IMG/VR virus record: IMGVR_UViG_3300022871_000129
Location: 1-22,295 of that record
Direction: 5' to 3' (one strand)
Length of the DNA: 22,295 nt
Source of the DNA: a virus
The notes under the pieces are model-generated. The model was not told where the DNA came from and ran no database searches. It saw only the letters and a list, made by a program, of their open reading frames with translations. A program made the position numbers and the translations under genes. This document shows, piece after piece, positions 6,901 through 14,919 of this stretch (its first letter is position 1; every line of letters begins with the position of its first letter).

Positions 6901-9733
6901 AATATCTTCAAATCTTATAACGACTCTCAAAACTGCATTTGAAACAGGAGACTATGAACCTTTACAAACAGCAATTGGTCAGGTAATTCTTAAAGCAATT
7001 GATACAGGTCTTAGTATAGGTCTTAATCTTGCTTTCGCAGGTGTCGGTATGTTACTTGAAACGGTCTGGAATAATTTAGGAACGACAGCAATAATACTCG
7101 CCAAAATAGCAACTCTCATAACAATAGTGTCGGCAGGACTCGGAGTTTTAAAAGTCTTTGCTATTTTCGGTATGGCTGTGATGAACTTCGTAGCGACAGG
7201 TATTGCACTTATGGCGAAAACTAAACTTGCTACGATGCTCGGAGTTCAAGCTGGGGGAAGTATTCTAGCTGCTCTGAAAACTTTTTTAATGACCTCTGTT
7301 ATTGCACCAGTTACAGCTTACTTGAGTCCTATATTATTTGCTCCGTGGGCGACAGCTATCTCAAGTGGAGTTATAGCTTCTTTTGCCACGGCTTTTGTTG
7401 TTGGCGGTGCCGTCGGAGTTGCAATAGGACTTGTAATCAATTCTATGTTAAGCGACGCTTGGAAGGACTCTATTGGGAAATTTGTTGACAGTATGGTTAA
7501 TTGGATTCCCTTCATTGGTAAAGCAGTATCTGACGCAAGTCAAACAGTTATTGATGATAATAGGTCGGAAATGGCGTTGAAGTGGGCTAAGCTCTACGGT
7601 CCTGAAGTTGGTCAGGCTATTCTTAACGGGGAAAAAATATCTGACGTTATAGTCAAATTTGGACTCAAGACGAAAAAAAATATAGACGGGTCTATTGAAC
7701 ATTTTAAAGAAATTCCAAAGAAAGTAACTAAAGCTGCAGAGGATACTGCAAAAGCTGTTAAAAAAATTGGGGACGCATACATTGACCCAACTGCCGCATC
7801 TAAAGCACGAGAGGGTGCAACTGAAGTAGTTGACGCATACAGACAAACAAAAAAAGAGAAACTTGATTTAGCTTATAATGAAGTTTCAAATAAAGTTCAA
7901 GAATTTGGTAAATTGTATGGTGACCCAAAACTAATTGAAGATGTTAGAAACGGTGCTACCAAGACCATAAACGCTTATAATACCACATTAATACAGAAGA
8001 TAGCCGATAAAAAAGCAACTCTGGAAACAGCTATCAGAGAAAATGTTGTGGACGCTTTCACAAAAGCGGAAGTGATAAAAGAGAGAGCTTCTCAAATAGG
8101 AAGCAAAGCTATTGAAAACATGGCTAAGGGTATTCAGGATAATATTTTAGTTCTTGAAACCGCTATGACTCAGGCAACTAAGCAAGGTCTCGAAAATCCT
8201 TTGACAGAGTCTCAGGTAAAATCTCTCGCAACTATGAAAACCACTCTGGACAATCTTGAAAAACAACTCATTGACCAAGCTGGACCAATGAAACAGGCTG
8301 CAAATACAGTTTATCAAACTATTCCTGATACAATTAAGGAACAAACTACTGAATCTGTTACCAATGCTGAGGACTTGGCGAATAAAACAGCTGATGGTTT
8401 CATCAATAAAATGGATGAAAAAACTGCCGAAATAGAAGAAAAATCAAAAAAAATAGGTAAAACATTGATGGAAGGTATCGGTAAAGGAATTGACGAGGGC
8501 AAGGTTCAGACAGAGGAAAAATTTGGTAATACTGTCGATACTATGCAGAAAAAAACTGAAGAAATTAATAAAATTATTAAAACATCAAGTGACGGTATCG
8601 CTCCTGCCGTTGGAGCAGCTCTTGACCAGACTGCAAAAGTCGTAGGAGAAAAAACTGACGTTCTGAAACAGGTTACAGTCGATGGTATAAAAGTGACCAC
8701 AGACTTAGCACTCGGAGAACTCAGTAACCAACATTCACTATTAAAAGCGGAACAAGATAGATACTGGTCTGAAAGAATAGCAGACGAAGCGAAAAATGGA
8801 GTTACATGGGGTCAGGTCATGGGTGCTACTATGGCGAAGGAATCTCTTTCTTTAATGGATTCTCATAAAAAACAATTAACAGACATCTTCTCTCAACCTG
8901 CACTTTCGTCTCAGTTAGCCGAAATTAATGCAAACACATATTCAAGCGTATTCGGGACTACAATTAGGGGAAGTAGTAAGTCAATTTCTGATTCTTTTAA
9001 AGAAGTTGTAATGTCGTCATCGAGTGCTGTAGAAATGTCAATAAATCAGAGTGCTTATGAGCAAGGTTCAAAATGGGCCTCAACTGTTGGAAAAGGAATG
9101 ACAGATAATCTTGCATCAAATAAAGCTATGGTAAAAACTGCTTTCGATAATTTCTTGACTGAACTTAATCCTGATTCAACTCAGATGCAAACTTACGGTG
9201 AAAAAACCGCTAAGTCTTTCATAAACGGAATGGCAGCTTCATTAGGAAGCGGTAAATCTCAGTTAATCAATGCTCTTCAAAATAGTATCGGGTCATTGAT
9301 GGAAGCTCATTCTCCACCAAAAGAAGGTCCTCTTTCTCAGATAGGCGTTTGGGGTGCTGGTGTAGGTTCTACCTTTATGGGTGAACTTGCAAAGTCTTTG
9401 ACGGATACTAGCATGATGCAAAGTGCTTTAGGGAATTTTTCAGATATTTACGCTAAAACAAGCGGAGCTTTATCATTATCAAATGGAAATTCCATCGGTG
9501 CCGGAGGACTTTCAAGGAATGGGTTGACCACTCCTGCCCTTGAAGTTCCCGGTGTCTCCGGTGGTTCTTCTAGTCAAAATGTAACGGTGGGATTTAGTGG
9601 ACCAATAACAATTAACGACCCTATGGATGCTCAGCAATTAGGAGATATTATGGGAAATACTATAAGAGAAAAACTTAATCAGCAACGTCAAAGAGGGGTA
9701 ACTTCTAGTCGTTCTTTAGGATTTACGAGGTAA
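3959..9733 (+). CDS. Tail tape measure protein (TP901 family)
   Basis: At 1924 residues this is by far the largest gene. Residues about 225-430 match the TP901-type core: alpha-helical, with TTEDMIKLRSAAHDMG, SAQALYLLGQAGLNAEE, a run LEDTTGILEVLANRNIKG and SQAGTALRKSF. Hydrophobic stretches near residues 87-200, 1054-1085 and 1137-1164 could insert in the host membrane. A long helical, lysine/glutamate-rich region spans about 1190-1560. AHSPPKEGPLSQIG near 1783 is the SP(S/P)-type motif common in the C-terminal third of tape measures. It sets tail length and helps DNA entry. By the usual ~1.5 angstrom per residue rule the tail would be long, around 280-290 nm (an estimate). No peptidase or lysozyme motif was recognised. 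The start is supported by GTGAGGGA upstream. Confidence 0.92.
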   Translation: MAVDNFEMIIKAVDEATKIINTVEGSVKSLKLTTESGAKFDVNFDTKGTEKEIGGLEKLMGSFGESFKAAGLSAGSALTTITSGLGSMLSPLNIVMLAFSPLIGIAKIFLTLLNPINLVKAALSAASAVVSTFVSVASAGFNLIKSVIASAFNAAIAVFNTFKNAISSVIGFVKTLFSTFSQLTLTISAAIQIIKDISNAFIAMGKAVYDAFSSIINTTADFEQQMSAVAAVTGATTEDMIKLRSAAHDMGRTTSKTATESAQALYLLGQAGLNAEESMGALAGTVKLAEATGSELNLATIATVGTLKQFGLEVEESSRVANVYAAAVSNSMITLEDMTQSMKYAGPVAGALNVSLEDTTGILEVLANRNIKGSQAGTALRKSFTALITPSDRTNGILSALSLTMKDVNPETKSFAKILDTLNKAGITTTQTMALFGLRAGPSMITLLKAGGDEVREYTEKVTGTQEAFRQAKLRLDNLRGSITLFKSAVEGVTISLGTPFQKSFTDIIRLATDTVRAFDAFITTTGLVEDATKVLTSSTNLLVTSFRIFGQIIATGKPALDLFAEGIVTIGEAFAESIIWVTEFFNENQRIQSIITVTQGYIKTFTDTASTQFDSITESIYSITEEFYGLSEGFSKAVGNIVQWISLVIIRFSDWVTSGEAVKNMVDAIAKVGKGFQNFLKASGELIKIVTGYMGKFTISSETFSKIVKTAGSIGGKAFDLIAKAIRTAISVHNTIVKLIPNIVGAYKSLKTGINSVIGVIRELIARYIEFITITEKGMTIDFAGALKKAFNAALDVIKTQGQNLLSAIEKLFDSLDPAKVVKSLQKFFNSAFTTLSSTISQGGGTLKPAILSIFNFLDGLANELSPKLDKFATDFYYQMETYLAINSGTIGKSIGESMVKVLEFISSGLDLLIDGMIALIEGKKGGAGSPSQILGDFFGGIGEKIKPVLTTMFQKVLTAFTTGWALLVSGIDKLIGGSGISSNLITTLKTAFETGDYEPLQTAIGQVILKAIDTGLSIGLNLAFAGVGMLLETVWNNLGTTAIILAKIATLITIVSAGLGVLKVFAIFGMAVMNFVATGIALMAKTKLATMLGVQAGGSILAALKTFLMTSVIAPVTAYLSPILFAPWATAISSGVIASFATAFVVGGAVGVAIGLVINSMLSDAWKDSIGKFVDSMVNWIPFIGKAVSDASQTVIDDNRSEMALKWAKLYGPEVGQAILNGEKISDVIVKFGLKTKKNIDGSIEHFKEIPKKVTKAAEDTAKAVKKIGDAYIDPTAASKAREGATEVVDAYRQTKKEKLDLAYNEVSNKVQEFGKLYGDPKLIEDVRNGATKTINAYNTTLIQKIADKKATLETAIRENVVDAFTKAEVIKERASQIGSKAIENMAKGIQDNILVLETAMTQATKQGLENPLTESQVKSLATMKTTLDNLEKQLIDQAGPMKQAANTVYQTIPDTIKEQTTESVTNAEDLANKTADGFINKMDEKTAEIEEKSKKIGKTLMEGIGKGIDEGKVQTEEKFGNTVDTMQKKTEEINKIIKTSSDGIAPAVGAALDQTAKVVGEKTDVLKQVTVDGIKVTTDLALGELSNQHSLLKAEQDRYWSERIADEAKNGVTWGQVMGATMAKESLSLMDSHKKQLTDIFSQPALSSQLAEINANTYSSVFGTTIRGSSKSISDSFKEVVMSSSSAVEMSINQSAYEQGSKWASTVGKGMTDNLASNKAMVKTAFDNFLTELNPDSTQMQTYGEKTAKSFINGMAASLGSGKSQLINALQNSIGSLMEAHSPPKEGPLSQIGVWGAGVGSTFMGELAKSLTDTSMMQSALGNFSDIYAKTSGALSLSNGNSIGAGGLSRNGLTTPALEVPGVSGGSSSQNVTVGFSGPITINDPMDAQQLGDIMGNTIREKLNQQRQRGVTSSRSLGFTR

Positions 9734-9737
9734 TTAA

Positions 9738-10100
9738 ATGTCATTAACAATAAACGATAATATAACAATAGGTTCTTACCAATTTCCTTATAATCCTGGT
9801 TCATATCAAGTAAGTTTTGAGAAGTTTCAATACAAGAAACGCTCAATAAACGGGACTCTTCAGAAAACCACTGTTTCTAATGGTGCAGGAAAAGCTTTGC
9901 TCAAAAGAAATTTTTCTATGGGTGGTTTAAGCTTTAATATGATAGACTCTATACTTGCAGAGTTTGAAAAAGATGATGAGCTCCCTTTCATTTCTCCAGA
10001 AAGTAAAACTTATACCATAGTTTTTTCTGATTTTGGATATGATATGAATCAGGATAATCCTCTTCACCCAACCTATACGATAACTTTAACGGAGGTATGA
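9738..10100 (+). CDS. Small tail protein, putative distal tail component
   Basis: A 120-residue protein starting 4 nt after the tape measure stop, with GAGGTAA as ribosome binding site. The N-terminus (ITIGSYQFPYNPGSYQVSFE) and the central KYKKRSINGTLQ-like stretch resemble small baseplate or distal-tail proteins that open with a strand followed by NPxxY-type sequence. It is predicted to be beta-rich. In siphoviruses the gene right after the tape measure normally encodes the distal tail ring, but those are usually longer (200+ residues), so this could be another hub component. The function is inferred from position. Confidence 0.5.
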   Translation: MSLTINDNITIGSYQFPYNPGSYQVSFEKFQYKKRSINGTLQKTTVSNGAGKALLKRNFSMGGLSFNMIDSILAEFEKDDELPFISPESKTYTIVFSDFGYDMNQDNPLHPTYTITLTEV

Positions 10101-10101
10101 T

Positions 10102-11532
10102 ATGGCAACTCCATCAATAATACTTGAATGTTTATTACAGGATATTTACGAAGCTGAACAGGTTGCAGAAGTTGGTGGTCTGTCTGAGGAATTTTCTAAT
10201 AAACTTAAAGTGAATATCCTTGACAGTGAATACTTTCAAGAGGGCAAAAGACAAAAAGGAATTATATTAGATGGTGAAGAGGGACTTGATGCTTACCGTG
10301 TTCTTGGAACTGGTTCAGATGGAGATGCAAATTACATCCTCGTGGACCCACCTTTAAGAGAAACTTATGCCAGAGGGGAAATATACTCTTGTAATCTAGT
10401 GGTTCATCCTCAGACATTACCAATAATCATGACAACTGATGCTTTTGATAATACTAATAATTGTGGTGAACTCAGGATTCAAACAATATTAGGAACACCT
10501 TTATATGCTTCAGCTGGTCCGATATTCGGGAATCAAATAAGTGTTGCTGATGATTTTATCACAAATGGATCGTTTGTAAAAACTTATATAAACGATACAA
10601 ATATTTATGAGATGGGGACTACAACTTCTAATAAAATCAAAACAGGTTGTTTTTTGAAAATGGACCCATGTAATCCTGATACTCTTTTTAAATGTTTAGA
10701 GGTTATAGTAGATGAGAATGACCCTAATTTAAAATATGCGGCACTTTCTCCTCGTCCTCAACCTGCACTTATTGGTGTAGTGGACGGAGATATTCTTGGT
10801 TATGTTCCTCCTCTGACAGGAGGAGAAACTGACAATAATACCGATGCTTTAATTACAAAACCGAAACAATTTCTCACAACTCTTGACGCAGACGGTTCAG
10901 TAGGTCAACATAGTCATGATGTAAACGACCACACTCATATAATCGAATCGCATACTCATGACTTGGATAACTTCAATTATACTTTGAAATTTAAGGACAT
11001 GACAATTATAATCCTTGACAATGATAAAATCACTCTAGGTGGTCAAGAATATTCAATTTTGAGTATTGTTTATGACCAACTTATCGCTCCACCTTATTCA
11101 GGAACAATGACGGTCAACGAACCTCTCAAAGCTGTTTTATACGACGAAGAACCTATTCGTTATCCTTATGTTTACGGAGATTATCAACTCGCTTTATATC
11201 GTAATCAGGGAATAGCTTACTTGCCTCCAATTCAGTCTATTAGTCCAGATGTTCATCAAGTGAGAATACACGCCACAGCTCCGGGAGAAGCACTTCCTTC
11301 AGCAACTTTAGAATACAATTTTTTGTTTGCACCTTCAGATGTTCAAGCTTCAATTATAATGACTCAAGGTGCTACAAGAACCAAAAAAGTTGGAGTTGGA
11401 TTTTATTATTTATTACCCGGATATATTTGGGAAATGGGAGTAACTGGTATTAAAAATCATTGGGATACACAAACTATTCAAGACACAGCTGAATTTAGTC
11501 AACCTGATTTTCCTGGTAGTGATTCGGTGTAG
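10102..11532 (+). CDS. Tail tip / baseplate protein with HxH metal-binding-like motifs
   Basis: A 476-residue protein with a strong site (CGGAGGT) before its ATG, starting 1 nt after the previous gene. It is the last plus-strand tail gene. Residues near 270-290 read GQHSHDVNDHTHIIESHTHD, giving three HxH motifs spaced 7-8 residues apart. HxH motifs in trimeric phage fibres and spikes (for example T4 gp12 and P2 gpV) coordinate a metal ion on the threefold axis. Here they sit mid-protein rather than at a tip. The C-terminal 150 residues are strand-rich with proline and tyrosine. It probably forms part of the tail tip or receptor-binding complex; enzymatic motifs were not seen. It ends in TAG directly before the strand switch. 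Confidence 0.55.
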   Translation: MATPSIILECLLQDIYEAEQVAEVGGLSEEFSNKLKVNILDSEYFQEGKRQKGIILDGEEGLDAYRVLGTGSDGDANYILVDPPLRETYARGEIYSCNLVVHPQTLPIIMTTDAFDNTNNCGELRIQTILGTPLYASAGPIFGNQISVADDFITNGSFVKTYINDTNIYEMGTTTSNKIKTGCFLKMDPCNPDTLFKCLEVIVDENDPNLKYAALSPRPQPALIGVVDGDILGYVPPLTGGETDNNTDALITKPKQFLTTLDADGSVGQHSHDVNDHTHIIESHTHDLDNFNYTLKFKDMTIIILDNDKITLGGQEYSILSIVYDQLIAPPYSGTMTVNEPLKAVLYDEEPIRYPYVYGDYQLALYRNQGIAYLPPIQSISPDVHQVRIHATAPGEALPSATLEYNFLFAPSDVQASIIMTQGATRTKKVGVGFYYLLPGYIWEMGVTGIKNHWDTQTIQDTAEFSQPDFPGSDSV

Positions 11533-11553
11533 ATTCTTCGGAGCAATGAATCT
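11531..11553 (+). terminator. Weak terminator-like hairpin at the convergent gene junction
   Basis: AGATTC (11531-11536) pairs with GAATCT (11548-11553) immediately at the stop of the last tail gene and 15 bp before the end of the converging methyltransferase gene. The stem is only 6 bp with an 11-nt loop, and the following TATTGTG is not a good T tract, so this is tentative. Confidence 0.3.
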
Positions 11554-11568
11554 TATTGTGTTCGATAC

Positions 11569-12404
11569 TCATAACATCACCTCCTGCACAACGTGATTTT
11601 TAATTCTTTCTAAAGATTGTTTATAATACGTTTCATCTTGTTCAATGCAGATATAATTCCGATTGGTATTCAAACATGCTATTGCAGTGGTGCCTGAGCC
11701 TGAAGTAAAGTCAAGAACTGTTTCATTTTCTTGCGTGTATGTCTTGATTAAGTATTCGATTAGTTTTACTGGTTTTTGGGTTGGGTGGAAACCTTTATCT
11801 CTGCTAAATTCTAAAATGTTTTTGGGATAATTAGTAAATTCTTGAGTATATTCATTTTTATGTGAAGGTCTGTTACCAAATGCACTTTCTTCTTTTTTCC
11901 TTTTACAATTCTTTTGAATTTTATTCACCTTTTTTAAATCTTGAGGATTGTAAGGAACTCTATTTTTTATTTGCTGAATGTGTCCAACTTTTGCTTTTGA
12001 AAAGACCATAATATTTTCAATATACTTCAAAGGCATATTTTTAGCATGTGCAAAACCCCCTGGTGTTTTCTTATTCCAAACCCAATCATACTTATAATTC
12101 TTAATATTAGACATTCTTAAAGCAGAAGAAAACGGTTCGGAACCAAATAGAACGATAGCCCCATTAGGCTTGATAACCCGATGCAGTTGTTCCCACATTA
12201 ACTCAAAGTCTATTACAGAATCCCATTTGCAGGCTGTAGTAACAATATTTACCCATAGGGAGGATCGGTAATTATAGCATCAATACTATTATCTTCAATA
12301 AACTTCATGGCTTTTAAGCAATCAGCATTTATTAAAGAATTACAAGTGATTCTCCCTATGGATTTTACCTCCTCTATTGAATTATATCTTTTAATTTCCC
12401 TCAT
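11569..12404 (-). pseudogene. Beta-class DNA methyltransferase, disrupted by a frameshift in the DPPY region
   Basis: An N-terminal fragment (12404 to the TAA at 12251-12249; ribosome binding site GGAGA upstream of the ATG) ends ...IIDPPYG-like: residues 47-51 are DPPYG, the catalytic motif IV. The C-terminal part is open from about 12252 to 11569 in the -1 frame and continues TTACKWDSVIDFELMWEQL, then GSEPFSSALRMSN, a variable target-recognition region, and DFTSGSGTTAIACL plus CIEQD (S-adenosylmethionine-binding motif I). Motif IV before motif I defines the beta class (N4-cytosine or N6-adenine methylation). In related phage enzymes DPPYG is followed directly by TTACKWDS, so about 11 extra bases (12251-12241) or a single lost base explain the break. 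The C-terminal ORF can restart at ATG 12198 but lacks the catalytic motif. Its function would be self-methylation against host restriction. Confidence 0.85.
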
Positions 12405-12419
12405 TTTTTTAATTCTCCT

Positions 12420-13037
12420 TTAAAGAAAATAACTTAATATTTTTAATTTTTTATTATTCCATTCTTCTTGTGACATAGCTCTTTTATTTTTATTTTCAAA
12501 CCATGTTAAAACTTGTAAATTTGATAATTCATTAGTTCCACCTTTACTTCTTGGTATTATATGGTCTATTGAGGGTTTCATGAAGGGATCTTTATCAATT
12601 AACCATTTATTATAAATTAGATTAAAATCTTTATCATTATAAAATTTGTTTATATAAGACATATACCAAGTTGTATTTTCTGCATACCTACCACCTTTAT
12701 TAGTAATCATATCATTTAATAATTTAAGTTTTTCAATTTCTTCAAATTGCGTAACCCATTCCAAATCAATATTAAATCTTATATGCGAAATCATATTTTT
12801 ATAAAGACTAATTTTTGGCATTTTTTTACCTTTTGACCACCCTTTTCTTCCTTTACAACTGATACTAATATTTTTTTTATGATCTTCTGTTATAGGTTTT
12901 TTTCTACCATAAATTATCTCTATATTATTTTTTAATAATCTTCTTTTTACCCAATGGTGGTCTCTCCCTATTTCATCAGCAATCATTCTTAAACTATATT
13001 TTTTATTAACATATAAATCTTTTATTATATTTTCCAT
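12420..13037 (-). CDS. Free-standing HNH homing endonuclease-like protein
   Basis: About 205 residues from the ATG at 13037 (MENIIKDLYVNKKYSLRMIA). A longer reading from TTG 13076 has no support. The first ~50 residues look like a helix-turn-helix DNA-binding unit, followed by a basic segment (GRKKPITEDHKKNISIS, NUMOD3-like) and a C-terminal HNH nuclease: SIDHIIPRSKGGTNELSNLQ then W-x-N-x-K, with the DH, GG and N residues typical of the family. Such genes spread by cutting alleles that lack them. It is very AT-rich compared with the terminase-like gene upstream, which suggests separate acquisition. It lies between that gene and the broken methyltransferase. Confidence 0.85.
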   Translation of the reverse strand: MENIIKDLYVNKKYSLRMIADEIGRDHHWVKRRLLKNNIEIIYGRKKPITEDHKKNISISCKGRKGWSKGKKMPKISLYKNMISHIRFNIDLEWVTQFEEIEKLKLLNDMITNKGGRYAENTTWYMSYINKFYNDKDFNLIYNKWLIDKDPFMKPSIDHIIPRSKGGTNELSNLQVLTWFENKNKRAMSQEEWNNKKLKILSYFL

Positions 13038-13076
13038 ATTAAAACAATACCATCTAGTTGTTGAAATGTAAAGCAA

Positions 13077-13106
13077 TTATCTATTAGTATATGGTTCCCC
13101 ATTCAT
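13077..13106 (-). other. Orphan ribosome binding site and start codon (possible truncated gene)
   Basis: At the end of the terminase-like gene, GAGGTGA is followed 4 nt later by an ATG (13106-13104) that overlaps the stop as ATGA, the arrangement used for real gene pairs in this window. The frame, however, runs only nine codons (MNGEPYTNR) to a TAA at 13079-13077, right where the very AT-rich HNH region starts. This may be the remaining start of a gene displaced by the HNH insertion, or a tiny leader peptide. Confidence 0.4.
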
Positions 13107-13741
13107 TCAATCACCTCAACATCCCTCATGATTATCTTTCTTGCTTTATCGAGCGGAATCCCCTCACGTTTGGCAAGGTCATTAATTTTCTCGATTATCT
13201 TCATAACTCTTATCGACGACTTCGGACTATAATTTGCGTCCATCGGATTTGTTGTCGTGTTCGAACCATCAGACTGAAGATGCAAGCTCCGAATCTGGAT
13301 ATTATCGACCTCGGAACGAATCTCCCTCAACAATCCAATAAGCTTAAAAACGGTATCAGGGTCGCTCCGACTGAACTCATATTCCTTATCCAACGCCATA
13401 TCCGACACCTTCTTACTCATCTTATGCGTCATATTCACGATTGCACCCATCAACACGCCCATAACATTAGCTCCCCTAAGCAAAGTGTCATCAGCTTTGA
13501 TTTTCGCCTGCTCAAGCTTGATTAAACGACCCTGTATCAAATTCTCGACCATCCCCTTGAACTTCTTATCGTTCATCCATCTCTCTATCTGCTCTTCAGT
13601 TATTCCAACGCCACGCATAACCTGCTTTGCACTCAGACCCCTCGCAATAAGCTCAGCTGTTACTTTCTGCTTCTCGTCCTCGCACAATTCGTCAAGAGAG
13701 ATTTTCTTAAACTCTTTATTATTATTGGTTTCATTACTCAA
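13103..13741 (-). CDS. Terminase small subunit-like protein
   Basis: 212 residues starting at a TTG with AAAGGGG upstream. Residues about 20-60 (LCEDEKQKVTAELIARGLSAKQ then GITEEQIERWMNDKKFKG) look like the helix-turn-helix of phage small terminase subunits, which recognise packaging sites. A helical middle (IKLEQAKIKADDTLLRG) and a long helical region with REIRSEV fit an oligomerisation domain. No large terminase gene follows, and the strand is opposite to the tail genes, both unusual, so a regulatory DNA-binding role remains possible. By eye, GC is clearly higher than in the genes on both sides, consistent with a distinct origin. Confidence 0.5.
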   Translation of the reverse strand: MSNETNNNKEFKKISLDELCEDEKQKVTAELIARGLSAKQVMRGVGITEEQIERWMNDKKFKGMVENLIQGRLIKLEQAKIKADDTLLRGANVMGVLMGAIVNMTHKMSKKVSDMALDKEYEFSRSDPDTVFKLIGLLREIRSEVDNIQIRSLHLQSDGSNTTTNPMDANYSPKSSIRVMKIIEKINDLAKREGIPLDKARKIIMRDVEVIE

Positions 13742-13784
13742 AAGTTAATGCCCCTTTCTATTTATTACTTCAATCATCTTATAT

Positions 13785-13913
13785 TCACTCAAACAACGCC
13801 TTTAAATCTTCCATACTCATCTTCTTTCCCAATACATCCTTTTTACAACGGTTCTCTACAAAATCAACCCACAATTTCTCAGTCTTGCTATTCACCTGTT
13901 TTTCATCTTTCAA
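13785..13913 (-). CDS. Hypothetical small protein (42 residues)
   Basis: Starts at TTG 13913-13911, which overlaps the stop of the DUF5662 gene (TTGA). AAAGGAGAG lies about 6 nt upstream, inside the end of that gene. The frame reads LKDEKQVNSKTEKLWVDFVE and ends DLKALFE at TGA 13787-13785. The composition is that of a soluble helical protein. It fills what would otherwise be a gap between two genes. No family recognised. Confidence 0.55.
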   Translation of the reverse strand: MKDEKQVNSKTEKLWVDFVENRCKKDVLGKKMSMEDLKALFE

Positions 13914-14437
13914 GTTTTGCACTCTCCTTTTTCTTCAAGCATTTCAAACAATTCATAAATAAATTTAACAGCCCAATCAGGAAGTTTAATCTTATTTTTA
14001 TTGCTCTCATAGTATTCTCTCGCTGTATCTCCAAATTTATACCCCATCGCAGTCCAATCAATAACCATATGGATACATTGATAATAACCATATTCAGTGC
14101 ATTCCTTTTCAATTCTCTCCCAGTGGTGGTCATTGTTTTCTTTATGATGCTCCCACGCTTCTGACATGGGATATTTTCCATATTTTTCCATTTCTATGTC
14201 AGTGGGATAAAAAGATTTTCTATATTGAACAAATTCTCCCTCTGATAGTTTAGATTTATCATGCCCCATTATCATATCTTTTAATCTGAAAAAATTAAAA
14301 TCATCATAACAGAAATGAGTTTGTTGAAATCCCTTTGAATCATTCAATTCCTTAAACGCCTTTTGAATATTCAATATATGCTCTTCAATGTAATCCAGGT
14401 ATTCCCTTGTTTTTTTTATTATTTCTAATGTTTCCAT
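13910..14437 (-). CDS. DUF5662 family protein
   Basis: 175 residues from an ATG with AAAAGGGGT upstream. The pattern HDKSKLSEGEF-x2-YR-x2-FYP, then AWEHHKENNDHHWE and IDWTAMGYKFGDTAREYYE, followed by KIKLPDWAVKFIYELFE, matches the DUF5662 family common in phages of Firmicutes. The many His, Asp and Glu residues (HD, HH, HH) suggest a metal-dependent fold reminiscent of HD-type hydrolases, but no activity has been assigned as far as I know. The gene is the upstream partner of the 42-residue ORF and the terminase-like gene. Confidence 0.75.
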   Translation of the reverse strand: METLEIIKKTREYLDYIEEHILNIQKAFKELNDSKGFQQTHFCYDDFNFFRLKDMIMGHDKSKLSEGEFVQYRKSFYPTDIEMEKYGKYPMSEAWEHHKENNDHHWERIEKECTEYGYYQCIHMVIDWTAMGYKFGDTAREYYESNKNKIKLPDWAVKFIYELFEMLEEKGECKT

Positions 14438-14440
14438 TTT

Positions 14441-14578
14441 TTACCCCTTTTCGCTCCGTAATTTAAAACCATCAATACAAGCCTTGCTCATATCTTGCCC
14501 GACATTCTTTGTCGTTTTATTCGGTTTAACTTCAATTTTAATTTCCTGCCTATCTTTCCAACTTTCCAACAATCTCAT
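14441..14578 (-). CDS. Hypothetical small protein (45 residues)
   Basis: ATG at 14578 to TAA 14443-14441, with MRLLESWKDRQEIKIEVKPN and a C-terminus KACIDGFKLRSEKG. The frame is also open further upstream to about 14634 (KKRKWIMRLL), so the true start may be a non-ATG codon; the ribosome binding site at the ATG is weak. Its stop sits in the AAAAGGGGTAA that serves as ribosome binding site for the DUF5662 gene, a compact phage arrangement. No family recognised. Confidence 0.5.
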   Translation of the reverse strand: MRLLESWKDRQEIKIEVKPNKTTKNVGQDMSKACIDGFKLRSEKG

Positions 14579-14635
14579 TATCCACTTTCGTTTTTTAATA
14601 AGCTCTGGACGGAAATTATATTCATTTAACAGATA

Positions 14636-14905
14636 TTATCCATATTTTCTTTTGCCATCTCCATATATAATATCTTTATCGCTGCATATATACTCACAAA
14701 GAGTTTCCAATGAGTTCAAATAGGTTTCTGTTAGCACTTTCGTGTGATTTTTGTAAGCTTGTTTTATATCTATGTGAATTTTTCTATTGTGCTTTTTACC
14801 CAATAGTATAACTTCGTGCGTTAATTTATCAATTTCATGTTTATATTTTCTGACATCTTGCTCTAACAAAACCTCAACTGTTGTCATTTTTCTAGTTTCT
14901 CTCAT
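14636..14905 (-). CDS. Hypothetical protein (89 residues)
   Basis: ATG at 14905 with AAAAGGGGT 6 nt upstream. The protein is helical and rich in Lys, Glu and His (VRKYKHEIDKLTHEVILLGK, heptad-like), suggesting a short coiled coil. An in-frame ATG six codons later is an alternative start but lacks a comparable ribosome binding site. No recognised domain. It follows the ribbon-helix-helix-like gene closely and is probably in the same operon. Confidence 0.6.
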   Translation of the reverse strand: MRETRKMTTVEVLLEQDVRKYKHEIDKLTHEVILLGKKHNRKIHIDIKQAYKNHTKVLTETYLNSLETLCEYICSDKDIIYGDGKRKYG

Positions 14906-14919
14906 ATTTTACCCCTTTT

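Noticed and set aside
12241-12260. Programmed frameshift or ribosome bypass in the methyltransferase
   Set aside because: No slippery heptamer fits the needed -1 shift at GGG TAA, and no matching take-off and landing codons flank the 11 bases; mutation or sequencing error is simpler.
13091-14164. Plus-strand ORFs opposite the terminase-like and DUF5662 genes
   Set aside because: Minus-strand genes have motifs and ribosome binding sites; the plus frames are antisense shadows without either.
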